Shown here: one piece after another, positions 5,277 through 10,546 of the stretch
Numbering within the stretch: position 1 is the first letter of the stretch
Layout of the letters: every line of letters begins with the position of its first letter
Assembly (NCBI GenBank): GCA_021779335.1
Contig: JAJYAW010000062.1
Coordinates: 1 to 10,546, forward strand
Source of the DNA: Myxococcales bacterium
GTDB taxonomy: Bacteria > Myxococcota > Myxococcia > Myxococcales > Anaeromyxobacteraceae
Length of the DNA: 10,546 nt
Reading direction: 5' to 3'
The notes under the pieces: model-generated
Told to the model about the DNA's origin: nothing
What the model saw: the letters and a program-made list of their open reading frames with translations, nothing else
The model's database searches: none
Program-made: the position numbers and the translations under genes

Positions 5277-7840
5277 GGTGGCGCTCCTCCGGAGCCCGCC
5301 ATCCTAGCAGGAGCCGGCGCGGCGGCCGCCCCTCGGGAGCGGCTGAGCCGGAAGGCTCCGACCATGGCCGCCAGCTCCTCGGCCTGGCCGTTGAGCTCGC
5401 TGGCCGCCGAGGAGGACTCCTCCGCCGACGCCGCGTTCTGCTGGGTCACCTTGTCCATCTCGCCGACCGCGCCGCTCACCTGGCCGATGCCCGCGGCCTG
5501 CTCCCTGGCGGCCGCGGCGATCTCCGAGACGAGGTCCGAGACCTGGCCGATGCCGGTCACGATGCCGGCGAGCTTGCCGGCCAGCAGGCCGGCGGTCACG
5601 GCCCCCTCGCCCGCCTGCCTGACCGACTCCTTGATGAGCGCCTCGGTCTTCTGCGCCGCCTCCTTGGCGCGGAGCGCCAGGCTGCGCACCTCCTCGGCCA
5701 CCACCGCGAAGCCGCGCCCCGCCTCGCCGGCCCGGGCCGCCTCGACGGCCGCGTTGAGGGCCAGGAGGTTGGTCTGGAAGGCGATGTCGTTGATGTCGCG
5801 GATGATCTGCGAGGTCCCCTCGGCGGAGGCCCGGATCTTCCCCATGGCCCCCTGCATCTGCTCCACCGCCGAGGCCCCCTCGGTGGCCGCGCCGCGCGCC
5901 GTCCGCGCCAGCGCGTTGGCCTGCTGCGAGTGGTCGGTCGCCTGCCCGGTGATGGAGAGCACCGACGCGAGCGACGAGGTGGTCTCCTGCAGGGAGGCGG
6001 CCTGCTCGGAGGCCCCCGACGCCACCGCCTGGCTCGAGGCGGCGATCTGCTGCGAGGCGCTCGACACCTGGTCCACCGCCTCGGCCACCTGCGCCAGCGC
6101 GTCGTGGAGCGCCTGGCCGGTGGCGTTGACCGACTCCTTGATCCTGGCGTGATCGCCCTGGTAGCTGCCGCGCATCCGGCTCCGCAGGTCGCGCTGCGCC
6201 AGCCGCTCCAGCACCTCGGCCGCCTCGCTGATGGGCGCCAGGACCGCGTCCATGGTCTGGTTGATCCCCTCCACCACCCTCCGGAAGTCCCCCTGGTGCC
6301 GGCTGGCGTCGGCCCGGGTCGACAGCCGGCCGGCCACGGCCGCGTCCACCAGCCCGTTGGCGTCCGCCACCAGCCGGTTCACCGCCTCGATGCAGGTGTT
6401 GAGCCCGTCCTTGAGCGCGTCGAAGTCGCCCGGGTAGGCCTCGGTGATGCGGGCCGGGATCCGCCCCTTCGAGATCTCGTCCACGTAGCGGGTCGCCACG
6501 TTGAGCGGCCCGATGACCGCGTCGAGGGTCTGGTTGACGCCCTCCACCACCTTGCGGAAGTCCCCCTGGTGCCTGGCCGCGTCGGCCCGCGTCGCCAGCC
6601 GCCCCTCCACGCCCGCCCGGGCCAGCGCCCCCGCGTCCGTCACCAGCAGGTTCACCGCCTCGATGCACAGGTTGAGGTTGTCCAGCAGGACCTTGAACTC
6701 GCCGCGGGAGGCGGCCGTGATGCGGGGCGGGATGTCGCCGCGCGCGATGCGGGCCACGTGGTCGGCGGCGAGCTGCACCGGCTTCGCCAGCGCGTCGAGC
6801 ACGTCGTTCATGCCCTGGATGAGCCGCCGGTCGGCGCCCTGGAACCGGGCCGCGTCGGCGCGCACGTCGAGCCGGCCCTCCAGCGCGCCGCGGATGAGCC
6901 GGTCCAGCTCCAGGCCCCGCTCCCGCACCACGTCGATGAGCCCGTTGATGCTGTCCTTCACGGCGTTGAAGTCGCCGGTGTAGGCGGTGGCGATGGGCTG
7001 CGCCTCCTCGCCGCGCGAGAGCCGGCCGATGGAGGCGGCCGCCTCGCGGAACGGCCCGGTGAAGGCGTCCATGGTCTCGTTGAAGCCCACCACCACGGGC
7101 CGGAACTCGGGCTCGATGGCCGCGGCGTCGCCGCGCACGTCGAGCCGGCCGGCCGCCACCGCCTCGCGCAGCCTGGCGGCCTCGGCGATGAGCAGGGCGA
7201 TGGTCCGGCCGGCGCCGCGGGCGATGCGGAAGGAGAGGAGGGCGAAGGCCGCCAGGGCCGCCACCAGGACGGCCAGGAGGAGCCAGCGGCTCCGGTGGGA
7301 GCTCGCGACGGCGCCGTCCCGGGTCGAGGTGAGCTGCGCCTGCTGCCGCTGGAGCAGCTCCAGGATGAGGGCGCGCGCCTCCCGCCAGACCGGCGTCTCC
7401 TGCTGCCGCAGGAGCTGCGCCCCCTCCTCGGCCCGACCGCTCGAGGCCAGCTCCACCACCTGGTCCTTCAGCCGATCGTCCTCGGACCAGATCGCGGCGA
7501 TCCGCTCCAGCTGCTGGCGCGCGGCCGCGGGGGCGAGCCGCCGGGCGTCCTCGAGCGCCGCGAGGAAGGCCCGACGCGAGTCGGCCAGGTTGCTCCGGCC
7601 GGCGGCGTCCTTCCCGGCGGCGAGGAGGATGTTGCGGGTCGCCTGCCCGCTCTGGAGCCCGGCGGCGTACAGGGTCTGCAGGTCGGTCAGCAGCGCCTGG
7701 TCCACCTCGGTGACCCGGACCAGCGCGGCCTCCGCGCGCCGCGCCTGGAGGAGCGAGAGGGCGCCGACGGTCAGGAGGCTGCCGGTCGCCACCGCGACGA
7801 GCAGGTAGATCTTCGAGGCGATGCGGCTGAACCTGGCCAT
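5273..7840 (-). CDS. Methyl-accepting chemotaxis protein with poly-HAMP array
   Basis: An 855-residue transmembrane chemoreceptor. TM1 is at about residues 10-31, a mainly helical extracytoplasmic sensor of about 150 residues follows (four-helix-bundle-like, no PAS or Cache motif visible), and TM2 is at about 186-206. Residues 210-580 are HAMP-like units, with GRL motifs at 231, 322, 413 and 504, exactly 91 apart. The signalling coiled coil covers about 590-832, with a highly conserved hairpin tip (IAFQTNLLALNAAVEAARAG, 686-705) that should contact CheW and CheA. Likely methylation patches surround SLQETTSSL (616-624) and ASAEESSSA (804-812). The alanine/proline-rich tail has no CheR/CheB-binding pentapeptide. 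The ATG at 7838-7840 precedes TM1 and has GGAG six bases upstream; upstream in-frame codons belong to a shadow of proC. A sigma-54-type promoter precedes it. The ligand is unknown. The stop overlaps the DUF1847 start. Confidence 0.95.
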   Translation of the reverse strand: MARFSRIASKIYLLVAVATGSLLTVGALSLLQARRAEAALVRVTEVDQALLTDLQTLYAAGLQSGQATRNILLAAGKDAAGRSNLADSRRAFLAALEDARRLAPAAARQQLERIAAIWSEDDRLKDQVVELASSGRAEEGAQLLRQQETPVWREARALILELLQRQQAQLTSTRDGAVASSHRSRWLLLAVLVAALAAFALLSFRIARGAGRTIALLIAEAARLREAVAAGRLDVRGDAAAIEPEFRPVVVGFNETMDAFTGPFREAAASIGRLSRGEEAQPIATAYTGDFNAVKDSINGLIDVVRERGLELDRLIRGALEGRLDVRADAARFQGADRRLIQGMNDVLDALAKPVQLAADHVARIARGDIPPRITAASRGEFKVLLDNLNLCIEAVNLLVTDAGALARAGVEGRLATRADAARHQGDFRKVVEGVNQTLDAVIGPLNVATRYVDEISKGRIPARITEAYPGDFDALKDGLNTCIEAVNRLVADANGLVDAAVAGRLSTRADASRHQGDFRRVVEGINQTMDAVLAPISEAAEVLERLAQRDLRSRMRGSYQGDHARIKESVNATGQALHDALAQVAEAVDQVSSASQQIAASSQAVASGASEQAASLQETTSSLASVLSITGQATDHSQQANALARTARGAATEGASAVEQMQGAMGKIRASAEGTSQIIRDINDIAFQTNLLALNAAVEAARAGEAGRGFAVVAEEVRSLALRAKEAAQKTEALIKESVRQAGEGAVTAGLLAGKLAGIVTGIGQVSDLVSEIAAAAREQAAGIGQVSGAVGEMDKVTQQNAASAEESSSAASELNGQAEELAAMVGAFRLSRSRGAAAAPAPARMAGSGGAPP
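5284..5290 (-). promoter_or_regulatory. Shine-Dalgarno site of the DUF1847 gene, inside the receptor gene
   Basis: Reads GGAGGAG on the minus strand, seven bases before the GTG at 5274-5276, within the last codons of the chemoreceptor. It supports the GTG start and reinitiation by ribosomes that finish the receptor. Confidence 0.75.
6101..7150 (-). repeat. Coding tandem repeat: poly-HAMP array, 273-bp period
   Basis: Within the receptor gene, four successive units each begin with GRL (DNA positions 7150, 6877, 6604 and 6331, read leftward), so the period is exactly 273 bp or 91 residues. Each unit has two HAMP-like halves: one of the GRLxxRADAxRHQGDFRxVVEG type, then about 46 residues later one of the GRIPARITEAYPGDF type (near residues 277, 368, 459 and 550). 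Units three and four are the most alike; unit one is the most diverged. This is the alternating arrangement known from concatenated HAMP arrays, which relay signals as helical rotations. Confidence 0.85.
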
Positions 7841-7857
7841 GAGCGGCTCCGGGCGGT

Positions 7858-7877
7858 CCCGCGGCGGACGCCGCGGG
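7858..7877 (-). promoter_or_regulatory. Hairpin or operator in the predicted leader of the chemoreceptor mRNA
   Basis: Two perfect 9-base arms (CCCGCGGCG and CGCCGCGGG) separated by two bases form a near-complete palindrome. It sits between the predicted sigma-54 start point (about 7882) and the Shine-Dalgarno GGAG (7847-7850), so it would be almost the first thing transcribed. It could be a 5'-stabilising stem, a translation-control element or a protein-binding site. GC-rich DNA makes such palindromes more frequent by chance, so function is inferred from position. Confidence 0.5.
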
Positions 7878-7892
7878 TGGCGCAGGAGGTTC

Positions 7893-7908
7893 AGCAACTT
7901 CGGTGCCG
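7893..7908 (-). promoter_or_regulatory. Sigma-54 (RpoN) -24/-12 promoter for the chemoreceptor/DUF1847 operon
   Basis: On the minus strand the sequence reads CGGCAC, five bases (CGAAG), then TTGCT. This matches the sigma-54 consensus TGGCAC-N5-TTGCW at all but one position and has the required GG and GC dinucleotides ten bases apart. Counting from the GC at -12 puts the transcription start near 7882, giving a 42-base leader before the receptor ATG. Sigma-54 promoters need an AAA+ enhancer-binding activator, whose sites would be in the 180 bp upstream, where palindromes are present. Many myxobacterial developmental and sensory genes use this sigma factor. Confidence 0.7.
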
Positions 7909-8001
7909 GGGGCGGATCCGCCGCGGCGGCTCGCCAGGCCCGCAGGTGTCGGAAATCCGGGGCGCTGGCGGCGCGGCCGGGCCGCTCGAGACCCGGCCAC
8001 G

Positions 8002-8015
8002 CGGACCCGGGTCCG
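8002..8015. promoter_or_regulatory. Palindrome upstream of the sigma-54 promoter, candidate activator site
   Basis: CGGACCCGGGTCCG is a perfect 14-bp palindrome about 95 bp upstream of the -24 element, a usual distance for enhancer-binding proteins. The half-site GGACCC recurs at 8019-8024 and, inverted, GGGTCC at 8045-8050. A separate 12-bp palindrome, GGCGGATCCGCC, abuts the promoter at 7911-7922. The repetition of one half-site favours a regulator site over chance, but the GC bias makes this tentative. Confidence 0.4.
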
Positions 8016-8085
8016 ACGGGACCCCGGCGGCGCCCGCCACCCGAGGGTCCAGCCCGGCGCGCGCCGCGGAGCGTTCGCCGGGCGG

Positions 8086-8922
8086 CTACCCCTCGTCGGG
8101 CTCGAGGAACTTCTTCCCGAGCTCGCGCGAGCGGCTGGTGGCCGCCTCGACCGCGTTCATGAGCGTGGTGCGCAGGCCGCCCGCCTCCAGCGTGTGGAGG
8201 CCGGCGATGGCGGTGCCGCCCGGGCTGGTCACCTGGTCCTTGAGCCGGCCGGGGTGCTCGCCGGTCTCGAGGAGGAGCTTGGCCGAGCCGAAGACGGTCT
8301 GCGCCGCCAGCTCCTGCGCCTGCGCGCGGGCCAGGCCGCACTTCACGCCGCCGTCGGAGAGCGCCTCGATGATGAGGAAGATGTAGGCCGGGCCGCTGCC
8401 GGAGAGGCCGGTGACGGCGTCGAGGAGCGGCTCGTCCACCACCACGGTGATGCCGATGGCGTCGAAGAGCGCCCGGGCCTGCGCCAGATCGGCCTCGGTG
8501 GCGTGCTCGCCCGGCGAGAGGGCGGTGGCCCCGGCGCCCACCAGCGCCGGCGTGTTGGGCATGGTGCGGATGACGCGCACGCCGTGCCCGACCTTGCGCT
8601 CGATGGCCACGATGGGGATGCCGGCGGCGATGGAGATGACCAGCTTGCCGGCGTCGAGGGCCGGGCCGATCTCGGCCAGCACCTTCTCCATCGCCTGCGG
8701 CTTCACCGAGAGGACGATGATGGCCGCCTCCCTCACCGCCGCCAGGTTGTCCAGGGTGAAGCGGACGCCGTACCGCCGGCCCAGCTCCGGGCCGCGCTCG
8801 GGGCGGCGGTCGGTGCAGAGGACCTCCTGCGGCGCGGCGACCCCGGCGCCGAGCAGCCCCTTCACCAGGGCCTCCGCCATGTTGCCGGCGCCGATGAACG
8901 CGATGGTCTTTCCGAGTGCCAT
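8086..8922 (-). CDS. proC: Pyrroline-5-carboxylate reductase
   Basis: Catalyses the last step of proline synthesis, NAD(P)H-dependent reduction of pyrroline-5-carboxylate to L-proline, in the cytoplasm. The 278-residue product has the usual family length. The Rossmann motif IGAGNMAEAL is at residues 10-19, VKP at 73-75, the RTMPNTP block at 119-125, the P5C reductase signature with TGLSGSGPAY at 171-180, and the KDQVTSPGGT block at 228-237. The ATG at 8920-8922 is chosen because the first strand begins five residues later; no strong ribosome binding site is visible. It begins 35 bp after the amino-acid oxidase-like gene, so it is probably cotranscribed with it. ProC enzymes are known to reduce the six-membered homologue P6C to pipecolate as well, which matters here because a lysine aminotransferase-like gene lies in the same window. 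Identification is firm. Confidence 0.95.
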   Translation of the reverse strand: MALGKTIAFIGAGNMAEALVKGLLGAGVAAPQEVLCTDRRPERGPELGRRYGVRFTLDNLAAVREAAIIVLSVKPQAMEKVLAEIGPALDAGKLVISIAAGIPIVAIERKVGHGVRVIRTMPNTPALVGAGATALSPGEHATEADLAQARALFDAIGITVVVDEPLLDAVTGLSGSGPAYIFLIIEALSDGGVKCGLARAQAQELAAQTVFGSAKLLLETGEHPGRLKDQVTSPGGTAIAGLHTLEAGGLRTTLMNAVEAATSRSRELGKKFLEPDEG

Positions 8923-8957
8923 AGGGGGCGCAGTCTAGCCCCGCGCGCCGGCGAGCA

Positions 8958-10439
8958 CTACCCGATGATGAAGTCCTCGCGCGCCGCGCCGCCGCGCTCG
9001 AAGCGGGAGAGGGGGAAGCGGTCGAAGAGCTCGTCGCGGCCGCGGCCCGTCAGGAGGTCGGCGTAGAGCTCGGCCAGGGCCGGCGCCATCATGAAGCCGT
9101 GCCCCACCAGGCCGTGGAGCTGGAAGAAGTTGCCGAAGCCGGCCGGGCCCAGGATGGGGTTGTTGTCCGGCGTGACGTCGTAGCAGCCGGCCCACTGCCG
9201 CAGGACCTTGACGCCCGCGGTCCGCGGCGCGAGCCGCGTGATGGCCCCGGCGAAGCGGGCCAGGAAGCGCAGGGAGGAGCCCTGGCTCACCCCCTCCGGC
9301 TCGGCCGGATCGCCCATGCCGCCCACCAGCTCGCCGCGCTGCGACTGCGAGAAGTAGAGGCCGCTCCCCAGCAGCGAGACGAGCGGGTCGAGCCAGGGCT
9401 CCAGCGGCTCGGTGACCAGGATCTCGTGGCGGGTGGGGCGGTTCGGCGTGGCCACGCCCGCCAGCGCCGCCACCCCCTTCGACCAGGCGCCGGCCGCGTT
9501 GACCACCGCGCCGCAGGCCACGGCGCCGCGGTCGGTCTCCACGTGCGTGAGCGCGGCGCCGGCCCGCCGGAAGCCGGTGACCCGGGTGAAGGTGCGCACC
9601 TGCACGCCGAGCGCCTCGGCCTTCCCGGCGTAGCCCCACAGGAAGGGCCAGGGGAAGACCACGCCGTCGTCGGGGTTGTGCGAGGCGGCCAGGAAGCGGC
9701 TCGGGTCGAGGTGCGGCACGATCTCGAGGGCCTGGGCCCGGTCGAGCACGCGGGTGCGCAGGCCGTGCTCGGCGTGCAGCCGGGCGTTCTGCTCCAGGCG
9801 CGCCACCTGCTCCGCGGTGGGGGCCAGGAAGAGGTAGCCGCCCGGCCGGAACCAGACGTTGATCCCCATGTCGACCGCGAAGCGGCGGCACAGCTCGAGC
9901 GAGCGGCGCGCCAGCCGGATCATCGTGGGGGTGGACCACTGGGCCCGCACCCCCCCGCCGTTGCGGCCGGAGGCGCCGGCGTTCAGGTAGGCCTGCTCCA
10001 GCACCAGCACGTCGGTCGTGCCGCGCCGCGCCAGCTCGTAGGCCAGCGAGAGCCCGAGGACGCCGCCCCCCACCACGACCACGTCGGCGCGGGACGGGAG
10101 CGGCCGGAGGCCGTCGGGGCCGGGGCGCCGGGGCGGCGCGTCCGGCGGGATGCCCTCGTGGCCGACGGGCAGCGTCCCGGGGTCGAGCCCCGCCAGCGCG
10201 CCGAGCGCCACCGGCTCGCGCGGCGGGCGGGCGGTGAAGGGGGCGAGCTCGCCCGGCGTGGCCCCCAGCCGCAGCAGCTCGCGCGTCACCAGCGCCAGGC
10301 AGCTCTTCCCCTGGCACGGCCCGGTGCCGAAGCCGGTGAACCGCTTCACCGACTCGAGGTCGCGGTGACCGGCCGCCCAGGCGCGGCGCACCTCCTCCAC
10401 GCTCACGTCCTCGCAGCCGCAGAGGAGCCGCTTACCCAC
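8958..10439 (-). CDS. BFD-type [2Fe-2S] domain fused to DAO-family FAD oxidoreductase (sarcosine oxidase beta / HcnC-like)
   Basis: A 493-residue flavoprotein likely to oxidise a secondary-amine or imino acid. Residues 1-55 form a bacterioferritin-associated-ferredoxin-like [2Fe-2S] domain with cysteines at 7, 9, 42 and 47 (CGC, then GPCQGKSC). A proline-rich linker (60-117) joins it to a D-amino-acid-oxidase fold: dinucleotide motif VVVVGGGVLGLS (120-131), FAD-contact segment ASGRNGGGVRAQW (156-168), and the C-terminal TPDNNPILG (423-431) and GLVGHGF (443-449) blocks shared with sarcosine oxidase beta, HcnC and dye-linked proline dehydrogenase beta subunits. The GTG start overlaps the end of the upstream flavoprotein gene by eight bases and has GGGGAGG six bases upstream. 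It should form a complex with that upstream product and pass electrons through the cluster to a carrier. Sarcosine, proline, hydroxyproline, glycine and opines are all possible substrates; proC downstream makes proline or hydroxyproline attractive. Confidence 0.87.
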   Translation of the reverse strand: MGKRLLCGCEDVSVEEVRRAWAAGHRDLESVKRFTGFGTGPCQGKSCLALVTRELLRLGATPGELAPFTARPPREPVALGALAGLDPGTLPVGHEGIPPDAPPRRPGPDGLRPLPSRADVVVVGGGVLGLSLAYELARRGTTDVLVLEQAYLNAGASGRNGGGVRAQWSTPTMIRLARRSLELCRRFAVDMGINVWFRPGGYLFLAPTAEQVARLEQNARLHAEHGLRTRVLDRAQALEIVPHLDPSRFLAASHNPDDGVVFPWPFLWGYAGKAEALGVQVRTFTRVTGFRRAGAALTHVETDRGAVACGAVVNAAGAWSKGVAALAGVATPNRPTRHEILVTEPLEPWLDPLVSLLGSGLYFSQSQRGELVGGMGDPAEPEGVSQGSSLRFLARFAGAITRLAPRTAGVKVLRQWAGCYDVTPDNNPILGPAGFGNFFQLHGLVGHGFMMAPALAELYADLLTGRGRDELFDRFPLSRFERGGAAREDFIIG

Positions 10440-10546
10440 GGGCCGCCTCCCCGGCGCGCCGGCCCGCCTCGGCGGCGCGCGCCGCGTCCATGGCGCCGGT
10501 CACCTCTCCGGCCGCCCGGAGCCCGGGGACGCCGGTGCGCCCCGCC
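10432..10546 (-). CDS. HcnB / sarcosine oxidase alpha-like FAD-dependent oxidoreductase, C-terminal end (partial)
   Basis: Only the last 37 residues are present; the gene continues past the right edge. They read TGVPGLRAAGEVTGAMD followed by an alanine/arginine-rich helix and TAA. The T-x-VPGL-x-AAGE-V-x-G block is the FAD-binding end of pyridine nucleotide-disulfide type oxidoreductases, where the aspartate or glutamate contacts the flavin. Its eight-base overlap with the BFD-DAO gene points to the alpha or B subunit of a heteromeric amino-acid oxidase, as in HcnB/HcnC, opine oxidase or dye-linked proline dehydrogenase. The protein ends right after this block, so it lacks the C-terminal BFD-like domain found in many HcnB-type subunits. 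Family confidence is good from context; the full architecture cannot be seen. Confidence 0.72.
   Translation of the reverse strand, partial: AGRTGVPGLRAAGEVTGAMDAARAAEAGRRAGEAARG
10446..10452 (-). promoter_or_regulatory. Shine-Dalgarno site of the BFD-DAO gene
   Basis: Reads GGGGAGG on the minus strand, six bases before the GTG at 10437-10439 and inside the upstream flavoprotein gene. It supports the GTG start, which places the CGC iron-sulfur motif at residues 7-9. Confidence 0.65.

Noticed and set aside
4629..6152. Long plus-strand open frames opposite the DUF1847, receptor and other genes
   Set aside because: Stop codons are rare in such GC-rich antisense DNA; the translations are low-complexity and match nothing, while the opposite strand carries clear families.
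8055..8066. CGGCGCGCGCCG palindrome after proC as its terminator
   Set aside because: A simple GC palindrome with no loop and no T-run, easily produced by chance at this composition.
5273..8341. A longer chemoreceptor beginning inside proC
   Set aside because: The extra N-terminal part is arginine/glycine-rich frame noise across proC and the promoter region; the ATG at 7838-7840 directly precedes the first membrane helix and has a ribosome binding site.

Overview
The window is very GC-rich throughout, with GC-saturated third codon positions, GTG starts and long antisense open frames that are only composition artefacts. A class II (B12-dependent) ribonucleotide reductase, a long HAMP-array chemoreceptor behind a sigma-54-type promoter, and the overall composition suggest a myxobacterium, most like Anaeromyxobacter. 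This assignment is inference; no rRNA or other marker is present. I see no tRNA, CRISPR array, phage gene or intact insertion sequence.

Layout, left to right. (1) The 3' end of nrdJ on the plus strand (to 400) converges on a minus-strand pair, and the 27-bp gap between the stop codons holds a perfect GC hairpin. (2) The minus-strand pair at 428-4044 encodes a lysine 6-aminotransferase-like class III aminotransferase with a large insertion and an extra C-terminal domain, then, 32 bp downstream, a saccharopine dehydrogenase/lysine 6-dehydrogenase-like enzyme. Together they look like a lysine or allysine (piperideine-6-carboxylate) pathway. (3) A 488-bp gene-free gap (4045-4532) contains a stretch that is visibly less GC-rich and carries a short dyad. 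(4) At 4533-7840 a transmembrane chemoreceptor with an array of HAMP-like units at an exact 91-residue period is followed, with a 4-base GTGA stop/start overlap, by a cysteine-rich DUF1847 protein. A strong match to a sigma-54 promoter lies 42 bases upstream of the receptor start, with a hairpin in the predicted leader and palindromes further upstream. (5) At 8086-10546 are proC, a flavoprotein with a [2Fe-2S] BFD-type domain fused to a D-amino-acid-oxidase fold, and the last 37 residues of an HcnB/sarcosine-oxidase-alpha-like flavoprotein. These three are closely spaced or overlapping and are probably one operon for imino- or secondary-amine acid metabolism.

All complete genes are on the minus strand and probably form three transcription units: oxidase alpha > oxidase beta > proC; receptor > DUF1847; aminotransferase > dehydrogenase. 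Two of the three concern amino acids that pass through cyclic imines (P5C, P6C). The most novel unit is the sigma-54-type, translationally coupled receptor/DUF1847 pair. I could not confirm any function by database comparison.
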